From positions 1 through 13,769 of the forward strand of contig JBOHAD010000062.1 in NCBI GenBank assembly GCA_050697555.1: a DNA stretch of 13,769 nt, read 5' to 3'. The notes beneath the pieces were generated by a model. It saw nothing but the letters and a program-made list of their open reading frames with translations. It searched no databases and had not been told where the DNA came from. Position 1 is the first letter of the stretch. The number at the start of each line of letters is the position of its first letter. Shown here piece after piece: positions 1 to 7,119 of this stretch. The stretch comes from DASQWP01 sp050697555. GTDB taxonomy: Bacteria; Actinomycetota; Thermoleophilia; Gaiellales; Gaiellaceae. Both the position numbers and the translations under genes were made by a program.

Positions 1-485
1 ACTTCTCCCTCGCCGAGAACCTCGCCCTGCACGACTACCGGCTGGAGCCGGACTCGAAGTGGGGCTGGCTCTATCCGAAGCGGCTCGTTGCGCGCGCGAA
101 GCGGATCCTCAGCGAGTTCGACGTGCGCGGCGGCGGCCCGCAGACGAAGGCGTCGTCGCTCTCCGGAGGGAACCAGCAGAAGGTCGTCGTCGCCCGCGAG
201 GTCTCTCGCAACCCGCGTGTACTCGTGGCGGCGCAGCCGACGCGCGGGCTCGACGTCGGCGCGATCGAGTTCGTGCACGGCCGCCTGGTTCAGGAGCGCG
301 ACGAAGGGCGAGCCATCCTGCTGGTCTCCCTGGAGCTCGACGAGATCCTGTCGCTCTCCGACCGCATCCTCGTGATCTATGAAGGCCGTATCGCGGGCGA
401 GTACCTACCGGACGTCTCCGAGGAGGAGCTCGGCATCGCCATGCTGGGCGGCCGCAAGGAGGAGCGGGAAGAGGTGGTCGCTTGA
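1..485 (+). CDS. ABC transporter ATP-binding protein, C-terminal part (BMP/nucleoside importer type), 5' partial
   Basis: This is the C-terminal end of the second nucleotide-binding domain of a two-domain ABC ATPase. The start lies left of the window and the first full codon is at base 3. The signature LSGGNQQK is encoded around 159-182, followed by the Walker B/D-loop stretch VLVAAQPTRGLDVGAIE and the switch-region sequence LVSLELDEILSLSDR. The GGNQQK form of the signature is typical of sugar (RbsA/XylG) and nucleoside (NupA/YufO) ATPases. The AAQPTRGLDVGAIE form fits the BMP/nucleoside branch best. The residue after Walker B that is usually Glu is Gln here, so this half-site is probably catalytically weak, as I recall for this family. 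It would energise import through the two permeases encoded directly downstream. Substrate is inferred from family and neighbours; a simple-sugar importer is the alternative. Confidence 0.9.
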   Translation, partial: FSLAENLALHDYRLEPDSKWGWLYPKRLVARAKRILSEFDVRGGGPQTKASSLSGGNQQKVVVAREVSRNPRVLVAAQPTRGLDVGAIEFVHGRLVQERDEGRAILLVSLELDEILSLSDRILVIYEGRIAGEYLPDVSEEELGIAMLGGRKEEREEVVA

Positions 486-508
486 GCGTCGCTCGCCTTC
501 GGCTCGCT

Positions 509-539
509 CCCGTGGGGGAAACCATGTTTCCCCCACGGG
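509..539 (+). promoter_or_regulatory. Perfect 14-bp stem-loop between ATPase and permease genes
   Basis: The arm at 509-522 is the exact reverse complement of the arm at 526-539, with only CAT left as the loop. Counting 13 pairs gives a five-base loop, CCATG. It begins 23 bases after the ATPase stop codon, in the 133-base gap before the first permease gene. The downstream sequence is C-rich with scattered T, not a T-run, so it is not a classic intrinsic terminator. Reasonable readings are an mRNA-stabilising or processing hairpin that lowers permease expression relative to the ATPase, or a dispersed REP-like palindrome. Part of the left arm (512-520) is also complementary to 574-582. Confidence 0.75.
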
Positions 540-601
540 CCCCCTTCTTTGATGCCGTGGAGGAACCTCCCGCTTCCCCCACACCCCCTCCACACGCTCA
601 G

Positions 602-618
602 AGGCCAGAGGCTGGCCT
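602..618 (+). promoter_or_regulatory. Ribosome-binding site inside a small hairpin before the first permease gene
   Basis: AGGCCA (602-607) and TGGCCT (613-618) are exact inverted repeats around a five-base loop, GAGGC. The best Shine-Dalgarno match, GAGG at 608-611, lies in that loop, seven bases before the ATG at 619. The hairpin ends on the base immediately before the start codon. The site supports the 619 start. Whether the hairpin displays or hides the ribosome site in vivo cannot be told from sequence. Confidence 0.5.
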
Positions 619-1845
619 ATGAGCGCGGGCGCGCCGCCCGTGCAGCAGCACCCGCCCGAGCAGCCGGAGGGGGCCGTCACCGGCCTCGGCGCCTTCTACG
701 AGAGGGCGGGCGGCCTCCTCGTCCCCATCGCCGCGGCGCTGCTCGCCTTCATCATCGGCGGGCTCGTCATGCTGGTCACGGAGAAGAGCGCCTCGGCGCC
801 TTTCCAGGCCTACAAGGCGATCTTCGAGGGCTCCGGCCTCACATGGTTCATTCCGGGCGTGGGGGACACGGCGGAGGAGGCGCGCGACCTCCAGCAGACG
901 CTGATCGTCATGACGCCCCTCATCCTCGCCGCGCTCGCCGTTGCCTTCGCCTTCCGCTGCGGGATGTTCAACATCGGCGGTCAGGGCCAGTACTGGGTCG
1001 GACTCCTCACGGCCATCTGGTTCGGCACGCACTTCCAGGGGCTCGCGCGGCCGCTCCACGTCTTCCTCGCCATCCTCGCCGCAATCCTCGCCGGGGCCCT
1101 CTGGGGTGGGATCGCCGGCCTCCTCAAGGCGACCACCGGCGCCCACGAGGTCATCTCGACCATCATGCTGAACTGGATCGCCATCTGGGTGGGTACCTGG
1201 CTCCTCGAGGCGCCGGACGGGTACCTCCAGGGGGCTGATCCCAGCCTGCCGCGCTCGAGCGACGTCTTGGACTCGGCCAAGCTGCCGGAGATCTGGGGCC
1301 GCCTCCAGCCGCTGCACGCGGGCATCTTCATCGCGCTGGTCGCGCTCGTCGTCTACCACCTGCTGCTCAACCGCACGACGCTCGGCTACGAGGTGCGCGC
1401 CGTGGGCTTCAACCCCGACGCGGCCGCCTACGGCGGCATCTCCGTGAAGAAGAACTACTTCCTCGCCCTCGCCATCGCTGGCGCCTTCGCCGGCCTGGCG
1501 GGGGGCCTCGACCTGCTCGGCTGGAAGTTCCGCCTGACGAGCACCGAGTTCCCGGCAAACCTGCTCGGCTTCACGGGCATCGCGGTCGCGCTCCTGGGGC
1601 GGAACAAGGCCGTCGGCATCCTCTTCGCGGCGCTGTTCTTCGCCGCGCTCGACGTGGGGACGTCCCCGCGCCAACTCGATCCCGAGGTCTTCAACCCCGA
1701 GCTGGCCACGAACCTCGCCCTGATCATCCAGGCGCTCATCATCGCCTTCGTCGGGGCCGAGCTCCTGATCCTGTACCTCTGGCGCGCCCGGCGACGGGTG
1801 GGCTTCAGCGGGCCGAAACGCATCGAGCCGGAGCTCAAGGCCTAG
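619..1845 (+). CDS. ABC transporter permease, nucleoside/BMP type (YufP-like)
   Basis: This 408-residue inner-membrane permease belongs to the BPD_transp_2 family and forms half of the transmembrane channel of the importer. After a cytosolic, proline-rich N-terminus (about residues 1-30) there are about nine or ten hydrophobic segments, including 32-53, 97-112, 145-165, 178-196, 234-250, 280-298, 312-346 and 365-387. Family hallmarks are FRCGMFNIGGQGQ at 113-124, TGAHEVISTIMLNW at 173-186, and the cytosolic coupling-loop region around 251-274 (NRTTLGYEVRAVGFNPDAA) that contacts the ATPase. The C-terminus is short and basic. GAGG at 608-611 supports the ATG start. Its stop is one base ahead of the next permease's GTG, so the two are surely co-translated. 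Substrate is probably a nucleoside; a sugar is possible. Confidence 0.9.
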   Translation: MSAGAPPVQQHPPEQPEGAVTGLGAFYERAGGLLVPIAAALLAFIIGGLVMLVTEKSASAPFQAYKAIFEGSGLTWFIPGVGDTAEEARDLQQTLIVMTPLILAALAVAFAFRCGMFNIGGQGQYWVGLLTAIWFGTHFQGLARPLHVFLAILAAILAGALWGGIAGLLKATTGAHEVISTIMLNWIAIWVGTWLLEAPDGYLQGADPSLPRSSDVLDSAKLPEIWGRLQPLHAGIFIALVALVVYHLLLNRTTLGYEVRAVGFNPDAAAYGGISVKKNYFLALAIAGAFAGLAGGLDLLGWKFRLTSTEFPANLLGFTGIAVALLGRNKAVGILFAALFFAALDVGTSPRQLDPEVFNPELATNLALIIQALIIAFVGAELLILYLWRARRRVGFSGPKRIEPELKA

Positions 1846-1846
1846 C

Positions 1847-3079
1847 GTGAGCGTGGTCCAGCAGCCGGCCGCCGACGACGTCCAGGCACGCCTGCGCCGG
1901 GCCACGGAGCCGCGTTCGATCGCCATCTTCGGCATCGCGGTGGGGATCCTCGCCCTCTGGCTCTCGCTCCCGCCGTTCACCCTCCGCTCCATCGTCGTAC
2001 CGCTGGCCGTCGCAATCGCCGGCGCCGCAGCAGGGCTCTGGAGCCTGACGAGAGGAGAGCGGAAGCTCGGCTGGTGGGCGATCGGGGTCGCCGCCCTCGC
2101 GGTCCTGTCCGCAGCCTGGTTCCAGAGCTCGGACTCGGCCGAGCTCGAATCCGTGTTCAGCGTGGGCCTCGTCGCCGCCACGCTCCGCTTCGCGACCCCC
2201 CTCGCGTTCGCCGCGATCGGCGGCATCTTCTCCGAGCGCTCGGGAGTCGTGAACATCGGCCTTGAAGGGATGATGCTGGCGGGTGCGTTCTTCGGGATCG
2301 TCGCCGTCGCCGAGACGGGGCAGTGGGAGCTCGGGATCCTCGCCGCCATGGCCGCCGGAGGCCTCCTCGCGCTGATGCACGCGTTCTTCTCCATCCACCT
2401 GCAGGCGGACCAGATCATCAGCGGCTTCGCCGTCAACTTCCTCGCGCTCGGGGTCACGGGCTATCTCTTCCGCTCCATCTACGGGAGATCCGGGACGCCC
2501 GAGCTGGCCGAGGAGATCCCCGACATCACGGTGCCCCTGATCGGGGACATCCCCTTCGTCGGCGACATCTTCGGCCGGATCAACCTGATGATCTGGATGA
2601 TGCTCCTGCTCGTGATCGTCGCCGCGATCGTCCTCTTCAAGACGCCCATCGGGCTGCGCATCCGGTCGGTCGGAGAACATCCGCGGGCGGCGGACACGGT
2701 GGGCATCTCCGTCTACGGCGTCCGCTACGCCGCGGTCGTCTTCTCGGGCATGCTCGCCGCCCTGGGAGGCGCGTACCTCTCCATCGGCTTCGGAAACGCC
2801 TTCAACGAGAACATGACCCAGGGCCGCGGGTTCATCGCCCTCGCGGCGGTCATCTTCGGCTCCTGGCGCCCCTTCGGCGCCTTCGGGGCGTGCCTGCTCT
2901 TCGGCTTCTCGAGCGCCCTCGCCCTGCGGCTTCAGGGCTCCTCGCTGCTCCCGTCCAACTTCGCCTCCGCGAACCTGCTCTCGACGCTTCCGTACGTGCT
3001 GACCCTGATCGCCCTCGTGGGCGTGATCGGGCACTCGCGGCCGCCCGCTGCCGTCGGCCGCCCCTACGTCAAGCAGTAA
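1847..3079 (+). CDS. ABC transporter permease, nucleoside/BMP type (YufQ-like), with extended N-terminus
   Basis: This 410-residue second permease is the partner of the preceding one. The core (about 100-400) carries typical YufQ-type motifs: GIFSERSGVVNIGLEGMML at 126-144, QADQIISGFAVNF at 186-198, the coupling loop TPIGLRIRSVGEHPRAADTVGI at 266-287, and QGRGFIALAAVIFG at 325-338. The first hundred residues hold three extra hydrophobic segments (about 25-42, 47-66, 75-91) that are absent from the roughly 310-residue Bacillus form. Longer forms are, as I recall, common in actinobacteria. GTG at 1847 is chosen because it follows the upstream stop by one base and has AAGG at 1837-1840; GTG at 1853 is an in-frame alternative. 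No substrate-binding lipoprotein is in the window; it would be expected left of the ATPase. Confidence 0.9.
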   Translation: MSVVQQPAADDVQARLRRATEPRSIAIFGIAVGILALWLSLPPFTLRSIVVPLAVAIAGAAAGLWSLTRGERKLGWWAIGVAALAVLSAAWFQSSDSAELESVFSVGLVAATLRFATPLAFAAIGGIFSERSGVVNIGLEGMMLAGAFFGIVAVAETGQWELGILAAMAAGGLLALMHAFFSIHLQADQIISGFAVNFLALGVTGYLFRSIYGRSGTPELAEEIPDITVPLIGDIPFVGDIFGRINLMIWMMLLLVIVAAIVLFKTPIGLRIRSVGEHPRAADTVGISVYGVRYAAVVFSGMLAALGGAYLSIGFGNAFNENMTQGRGFIALAAVIFGSWRPFGAFGACLLFGFSSALALRLQGSSLLPSNFASANLLSTLPYVLTLIALVGVIGHSRPPAAVGRPYVKQ

Positions 3080-3082
3080 CCT
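3077..3082 (+). promoter_or_regulatory. Candidate -10 element for the small membrane protein gene (leaderless type)
   Basis: TAACCT overlaps the stop codon of the upstream permease and is followed by exactly eight bases and then GTG. There is no Shine-Dalgarno sequence in the short gap. The same TANNNT-N8-GTG layout occurs before the rodZ-like gene and miaB. No convincing -35 was found. Confidence 0.35.
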
Positions 3083-3090
3083 CCCACGCC

Positions 3091-3417
3091 GTGACGAACA
3101 CGAAGGCAGTCTGGGCCTTTCTCACCGCTTTGCTCGCGTTCGGCGTCTTCGGCGGCGCCGCGGTGGCGGCCAACCACTTCAACGAGATCCGCCTCCAGGA
3201 CGCCGTCGTGGCGGTACCGCTCGCGTTCGCCTTCGCGCTGGCCTCCGTGCTCCTGGGTCGACGGGCGCGGATCGAGCACCAGCGCACGCTCGGCCGCAGC
3301 GGACGCCGCGGGTTCATCGCGCTCGCACGCTTCCTCGGCACGCTGGCACTCCTCGTGTCCTCGACTGCGGCGCTGGCGCTCGCGGTCTTCGCCGTGCTCG
3401 TGCTCGTGCTGGACTGA
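3091..3417 (+). CDS. Small hypothetical three-helix membrane protein
   Basis: I do not recognise this 108-residue protein. It starts MTNTKAVWAFLTALLAF and has three hydrophobic segments at about residues 6-27, 38-55 and 75-107. A basic, hydrophilic stretch lies between the second and third segments (GRRARIEHQRTLGRSGRR, about 56-73) and is predicted to be cytosolic. The start is a GTG 11 bases after the permease stop; no ATG start is available upstream. There is no Shine-Dalgarno sequence, but TAACCT sits eight bases before the GTG. It lies between the transporter genes and the rodZ-like gene, so it could be the last gene of the first operon or a separate leaderless unit. Codon bias and tight packing support its being real. 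It has no catalytic motif and no cysteine, and function is unknown. Confidence 0.7.
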   Translation: MTNTKAVWAFLTALLAFGVFGGAAVAANHFNEIRLQDAVVAVPLAFAFALASVLLGRRARIEHQRTLGRSGRRGFIALARFLGTLALLVSSTAALALAVFAVLVLVLD

Positions 3418-3431
3418 ACGAGCCTCCTCGC

Positions 3432-3437
3432 TAGAAT
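3432..3437 (+). promoter_or_regulatory. Candidate -10 element for the rodZ-like gene (leaderless type)
   Basis: TAGAAT, a good -10 match, lies eight bases before the GTG start. TGGACT at 3410-3415, overlapping the preceding stop codon, is a possible weak -35 with a 16-base spacer. Transcription would begin at or within a base or two of the start codon. The intervening GGGGG is too close to the GTG (two bases) to be a good ribosome site. This is the likely promoter for the rodZ-cinA-thpR-recA-recX run. Confidence 0.5.
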
Positions 3438-3445
3438 CGGGGGTC

Positions 3446-4195
3446 GTGTTCGAGATCGGCAACAGCCTGCGCGAAGCTCGGTTGCGGCAAGGCCTCGAGC
3501 TTCCCCGGATCGAGACGGACACGAAGATCCGGGGCAAGTACCTGAGAGCGCTCGAGGAGGAGCGCTTCGACGTCCTCCCCGGCGACACGTACGTCAAGGG
3601 CTTCCTTCGCACCTATGCGGAGTACCTGGGCCTGGACGGCCAGCTCTATCTCGACGAGTACAACTCGCGCTTCACCACCGCGGAGGAGCCGCTGGCCCCG
3701 GAGTCGCGGGGCTCCGACAGGCCGACGCGGCGCCGGATGGAGTCGAACTTCGTGGTCGTCGCGCTGGCCGGAATCGTCGCCGTGACCGTGCTCGTGGTCG
3801 TCGGGCTCGCGGGCCTGGGCAACGGAGAGGAGCCCGCTCCCGATCCGCTCGGCAGCGCGAGGCCTGGCACGACGTCCGTGGCCGAGACCACCGAGACGAC
3901 CCCGGCCGCGCCCGCGACGCCCAAAGTTCGAAGGGCAAGGCTCGTCCTGACCGCAACCGAAGGGCCGTCCTGGATGGAGGTCCGGGCCGGCTCCGTGAAC
4001 GGCGAGACCCTCTACGAGGGCACGCTCGAGCTCGGGCAGACCCAGCGCTTCGCCCGCAAGCGCCTCTGGATCAATCTCGGGAGCCCGGCCAACCTGCGCG
4101 TGAGGCTCAACGGCCGCGTCGTCCGTAACTTCCCCACGACGAACTCGATCGTCCTCGTCACGGCCAAGCGCGTCCGCACGCTCTCGACCACCTAA
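3446..4195 (+). CDS. RodZ-like helix-turn-helix membrane protein
   Basis: This 249-residue single-pass membrane protein has RodZ architecture. The N-terminal cytosolic helix-turn-helix (HTH_25) covers about residues 4-75, with the family landmarks LREARLRQGLEL, KYLRALEEERFDVLPGDTYVKG and LRTYAEYLGLD. A basic patch (PTRRR) precedes one transmembrane helix at about 101-124. A Thr/Pro/Ala-rich linker (125-160) leads to an extracytoplasmic beta-rich domain (about 163-249) resembling DUF4115, with SWMEVRAG and LWINLGSPANLRVRLNG. In rods RodZ links MreB to the wall-synthesis machinery; in cells without MreB its role is unclear. It lies six bases before cinA, echoing the Bacillus order rodZ(ymfM)-pgsA-cinA-recA, but pgsA is absent. 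GTG is the only reasonable start. Confidence 0.85.
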   Translation: MFEIGNSLREARLRQGLELPRIETDTKIRGKYLRALEEERFDVLPGDTYVKGFLRTYAEYLGLDGQLYLDEYNSRFTTAEEPLAPESRGSDRPTRRRMESNFVVVALAGIVAVTVLVVVGLAGLGNGEEPAPDPLGSARPGTTSVAETTETTPAAPATPKVRRARLVLTATEGPSWMEVRAGSVNGETLYEGTLELGQTQRFARKRLWINLGSPANLRVRLNGRVVRNFPTTNSIVLVTAKRVRTLSTT

Positions 4196-4201
4196 GACGG
4201 C

Positions 4202-5479
4202 TTGGACGCGCGCCCTCGCGCCGTCGTCGTCCTCACGGGCAGCGAGCTCGTGCGTGGAGACCGGGCGGACGCGAACGGCGGCTTCCTCGGGCGCGAGCTG
4301 ACGCGCCTCGGCCTCCAGCCGGCACGGCTCGTGATCGTTGGCGACGACCCCGCCGAACTCGAGGCGGCCGTCCGGGAAGGTCTCGCAGGAGACGTCCTCG
4401 TCCTCTCGGGTGGGCTCGGGCCCACGCACGACGATCGCACGGTCGAGACGCTCGCGCGCGCGGCCGGCCGGCGGCTCGTCCTCGTCGAGGAGCTCAGCCG
4501 AGAGATCGAGGCTGTCTCACGGGGCATCGCCGCGCGGCTCGGCCGACCCTACGGCGACTTCGAGGCGGGAGTCCGCAAGCAGGCGTCCGTCCCGGAGGGG
4601 GGGATCGCGCTCGGGCTCGCGGGCACCGCCCCGGCGGTGCTCCTCGAGCACGAGCGTGGCGTAGCGGTCGCGCTCCCGGGCCCGCCGAACGAGCTGCGAC
4701 GCCTGTGGCCCCGCGTCCTCGTCCACGAGGCGTTCGCGCGGGTCCTCGCGCGCGCGCACCCGCCCGAGCACACGGTCCTTCGCTTCTTCGGCCCGAGCGA
4801 GTCGGCCGTCGCCCGTGCGCTCGCGGAGACCGGAGGGGAGACCGAAGGCCTCGAGGTGACCGTGTGCGCGCACGATCTCGAGCTGCGTGTCGACCTCTTT
4901 GCGCGCGGCCCCGGCGAGGAGGACGCTCGTCGCGTGGCGGCGGCGCTGCGCCGGCGCTTCGGCGACGAGCTCTTCGCCGAGGACGACCGGCCCGTGGCTG
5001 AGCTCGTGCTCGATGTCTGCCGGAGGGCCGGGCTGACTCTGGCGGCGGCCGAGTCGTGCACGGGGGGCCTTGTCGCCGCGCGCCTGACGGACGTGCCCGG
5101 CTCGAGCGACGTCTTCCTGGGCGGGATCGTCGCCTACTCGGACGAGGCCAAGCGGCGGCAGCTCGGCGTCGAAGGAGAGCTCCTGCGCGAGCACGGCGCC
5201 GTCTCGGCCGAGGTCGCCGCCGCCATGGCGGCCGGCGCGCAGGCGGCGGTCGCCGCGGACGTGGCGGTGGCGGTGACCGGAGTTGCGGGCCCGGCCGGCG
5301 GCACGCCGGAGAAGCCGGTCGGACTCGTCTTCTTCCATGCCGAGTCTCCTGACGGAGACTCGGCACTGAGAATGCAGCTCCCCGGCGATCGAGAGGCCGT
5401 CCGCGCTCGCGCCACGGCAGTAGCTCTACACATGTTGCGGACGCTTCTGACACGATCCGCGCCAGACGCGTATGCCTGA
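4202..5479 (+). CDS. cinA: CinA, nicotinamide-nucleotide amidohydrolase / competence-damage inducible protein
   Basis: This 425-residue cytosolic two-domain protein has the full family length. The N-terminal MoCF-like (COG1058) domain, about residues 5-170, shows LTGSELVRGDR, VGDD, LSGGLGPTHDDRT and ALPGPPNEL, consistent with ADP-ribose pyrophosphatase activity in characterised homologues. The C-terminal PncC domain (about 265-420) contains AAESCTGG with the probable catalytic Ser at 285, followed by GGIVAYSDEAKRRQLGV and VTGVAGPAGGTPEKPVGLV. It hydrolyses nicotinamide mononucleotide to nicotinate mononucleotide in NAD salvage. The start is TTG at 4202, six bases after the rodZ-like stop; the Shine-Dalgarno is poor (AAGACGG region), and translation is probably coupled. 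The gene overlaps thpR by eight bases at its 3' end. Confidence 0.93.
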   Translation: MDARPRAVVVLTGSELVRGDRADANGGFLGRELTRLGLQPARLVIVGDDPAELEAAVREGLAGDVLVLSGGLGPTHDDRTVETLARAAGRRLVLVEELSREIEAVSRGIAARLGRPYGDFEAGVRKQASVPEGGIALGLAGTAPAVLLEHERGVAVALPGPPNELRRLWPRVLVHEAFARVLARAHPPEHTVLRFFGPSESAVARALAETGGETEGLEVTVCAHDLELRVDLFARGPGEEDARRVAAALRRRFGDELFAEDDRPVAELVLDVCRRAGLTLAAAESCTGGLVAARLTDVPGSSDVFLGGIVAYSDEAKRRQLGVEGELLREHGAVSAEVAAAMAAGAQAAVAADVAVAVTGVAGPAGGTPEKPVGLVFFHAESPDGDSALRMQLPGDREAVRARATAVALHMLRTLLTRSAPDAYA

Positions 5480-6032
5480 GCGCGCTAGCGTCGAGGGACG
5501 TGAGCGCCTACGCCTCTTCTGCGCCCTGCTGCTGCCGGACGACGCCGTCGAGGAGCTCGTCGCCTGGCAGGGCCGCGAGCTCGCCGGCATCCGCGAGACC
5601 CGCCTCGTGCCGCCGGACAACCTGCACGTCACGCTCGCCTTCCTGGGCGGGAAGCCGGCCTCCGACGTCGAGCCCGTGCTGGGCGTCCTGCGGGCCGCCG
5701 CCGCCGAGTCCGTCCCCCCGGTGCTCTCGCCGTCCCGCTATCGGGAGACGCGCAGCGTCGGCATGCTCGTGCTCGCCGACGAGAACGGGCACGCGACGCG
5801 GCTCGCCGCCCAGGTGGGGGAGGAGCTCGAGGGCCTGGGCGTCTACGAGCGCGAGGCGCGGGAGTGGCTCCCGCACGTCACCGTGCTCCGCTTTCGCGCA
5901 AGGCCCCGGCTCTCCCCGCCGCTCCCGGAGCTCGGCCGGGTGAGTCCGTCCGAAGCCGCTCTCTATCATTCGGTGCTGCGACCGAGCGGGGCGCAGTACG
6001 AGATCGTGGAATCGGTTGCCCTAGGAGGTTGA
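5472..6032 (+). CDS. thpR: RNA 2',3'-cyclic phosphodiesterase ThpR (LigT)
   Basis: This 186-residue member of the 2H phosphoesterase superfamily has both catalytic motifs: HVTL at residues 52-55 and HVTV at 135-138. The spacing and total length are normal for ThpR/LigT. The enzyme opens 2',3'-cyclic phosphates at RNA ends, giving 2'-phosphate; an RNA ligase-like side activity is known for E. coli LigT. Other supporting sequence includes RLFCALLLPDD near the N-terminus and VPPDNLHVTLAFLGG. The ATG start lies eight bases inside cinA, with no ribosome site of its own, so it is probably translated by coupling. The stop is four bases before the recA start. The same cinA-ligT-recA order is known in Deinococcus. 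The physiological substrate is unknown. Confidence 0.92.
   Translation: MPERASVEGRERLRLFCALLLPDDAVEELVAWQGRELAGIRETRLVPPDNLHVTLAFLGGKPASDVEPVLGVLRAAAAESVPPVLSPSRYRETRSVGMLVLADENGHATRLAAQVGEELEGLGVYEREAREWLPHVTVLRFRARPRLSPPLPELGRVSPSEAALYHSVLRPSGAQYEIVESVALGG
5964..5969 (+). promoter_or_regulatory. Possible internal promoter -10 for recA
   Basis: TATCAT stands out in the high-GC coding sequence of thpR. It would place a start site about 60 bases before recA, allowing recA-recX to be transcribed without the upstream genes. The -35 region (around 5940-5945, GTGAGT) is weak, and the hexamer may simply encode Tyr-His. No LexA-type GAAC-N4-GTTC box is seen nearby. Confidence 0.25.
6023..6028 (+). 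promoter_or_regulatory. Strong Shine-Dalgarno sequence fixing the recA TTG start
   Basis: AGGAGG, the best ribosome site in the window, ends eight bases before TTG at 6037. It overlaps the last codons of thpR. It identifies the unusual TTG as the real recA start and implies high translation independent of the upstream gene. Confidence 0.85.
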
Positions 6033-6036
6033 CGAC

Positions 6037-7119
6037 TTGAGCGACTCCAATCGCGAACAGGCTCTGGACGCCGCGCTGAGCCAGATCGATCGCCAGTACG
6101 GCAAGGGTGCGGTCATGAAGATGAGCGACCAGGCTCAGGTCGCCATCCCGTCGGTCTCGACGGGGTCGCTCTCGCTCGACCTCGCGGTCGGCGTCGGAGG
6201 CCTGCCGCGCGGGCGCATCATCGAGATCTTCGGCCCCGAGTCCTCGGGGAAGACGACGCTTGTCTACCACGTGATCGCCGAGGCCCAGCGGCGCGGGGGC
6301 ATCTGCGCGTTCATCGACGCCGAGCACGCGATGGATCCGGCCTACGCGCGCCGGATCGGCGTCTCGATCGACGACCTCCTCGTTTCGCAGCCGGACAACG
6401 GCGAGCAGGCGCTCGAGATCGCCGAGCTCCTCATCCGCAGCGGCGCGCTCGACGTCGTCGCCGTCGACTCGGTCGCCGCGCTCACGCCGAGGGCCGAGAT
6501 CGAGGGGGAGATGGGGGACAGCCACGTCGGGCTCCAGGCGCGGCTCATGAGCCAGGCGCTTCGCAAGCTGGCCGGCACGCTCAACCGCACCGGCACCGTG
6601 GCGATCTTCACGAACCAGCTGCGCGAAAAGATCGGCGTAATGTTCGGCTCGCCGGAAACGACGCCGGGCGGCCGGGCGCTCAAGTTCTACTCCTCCATCC
6701 GCCTCGACATCCGCCGCATCGAGACCCTCAAGGAGGGCGTGGAGGCGATCGGCAACCGGGTGCGCGTCAAGGTCGTGAAGAACAAGGTCGCGCCGCCGTT
6801 CAAGCAGGCCGAGTTCGACATCATCTACGGCGACGGCATCTCCTGGGAGGGCACGGTCCTCGATGTCGGCCTCGAGCGGAAGCTCGTGCAGAAATCCGGC
6901 TCCTACTTCAGCTACGGGGACGAGCGGCTCGGCCAGGGCCGCCAGAATGCGACGGCCTTCCTGCGCGAGCACCCGGACGTGACCGAGGGGATACTCCGCG
7001 CAGTCCAGGCCGAGATCGGCCCCGAGGCGGTTGCCTCCTCGCGCCTGCTTCCCGTCAGCGGGACAACGGAGAAACAGGAGGCCAAGGAGCCTGCCGAGGT
7101 CGCGTCCTCGCGCTCCTAG
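6037..7119 (+). CDS. recA: Recombinase RecA
   Basis: This is a full-length 360-residue RecA with no intein. Walker A is GPESSGKT at residues 66-73. The ATP-contacting CAFIDAEHAMDPAYA, Walker B LDVVAVDSVAAL, and the DNA-binding L2 segment including REKIGVMFGSPETTPGGRALKFYSS are all present, followed by RLDIRR. RecA forms ATP-dependent filaments on single-stranded DNA, drives strand exchange, and in bacteria with LexA stimulates its self-cleavage. The C-terminal tail (about 335-360) is rich in Glu, Lys and Ser, as is usual. The start is TTG, supported by AGGAGG at 6023-6028. It lies in the cinA-thpR-recA-recX run and shares one base with recX. No SOS box is visible upstream, so damage control, if any, may use another operator or the upstream promoter. 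Confidence 0.98.
   Translation: MSDSNREQALDAALSQIDRQYGKGAVMKMSDQAQVAIPSVSTGSLSLDLAVGVGGLPRGRIIEIFGPESSGKTTLVYHVIAEAQRRGGICAFIDAEHAMDPAYARRIGVSIDDLLVSQPDNGEQALEIAELLIRSGALDVVAVDSVAALTPRAEIEGEMGDSHVGLQARLMSQALRKLAGTLNRTGTVAIFTNQLREKIGVMFGSPETTPGGRALKFYSSIRLDIRRIETLKEGVEAIGNRVRVKVVKNKVAPPFKQAEFDIIYGDGISWEGTVLDVGLERKLVQKSGSYFSYGDERLGQGRQNATAFLREHPDVTEGILRAVQAEIGPEAVASSRLLPVSGTTEKQEAKEPAEVASSRS

Noticed and set aside
509..550. Classic Rho-independent terminator after the ATPase gene
   Set aside because: The stem is excellent but followed by a C-rich stretch, not a T-run, and the permeases of the same transporter follow directly.
598..2457. A 619-codon minus-strand frame opposite the two permease genes
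   Set aside because: Low-complexity Glu/Arg/Asp-rich antisense shadow; both permeases on the plus strand have clear family motifs.
5900..6036. LexA/SOS box upstream of recA
   Set aside because: No GAAC-N4-GTTC-type palindrome was seen here or upstream of the rodZ-like gene and cinA. A different operator type cannot be excluded.
6037..7119. Intein or other insertion in RecA
   Set aside because: The protein is continuous and of normal length with all motifs at expected spacing.
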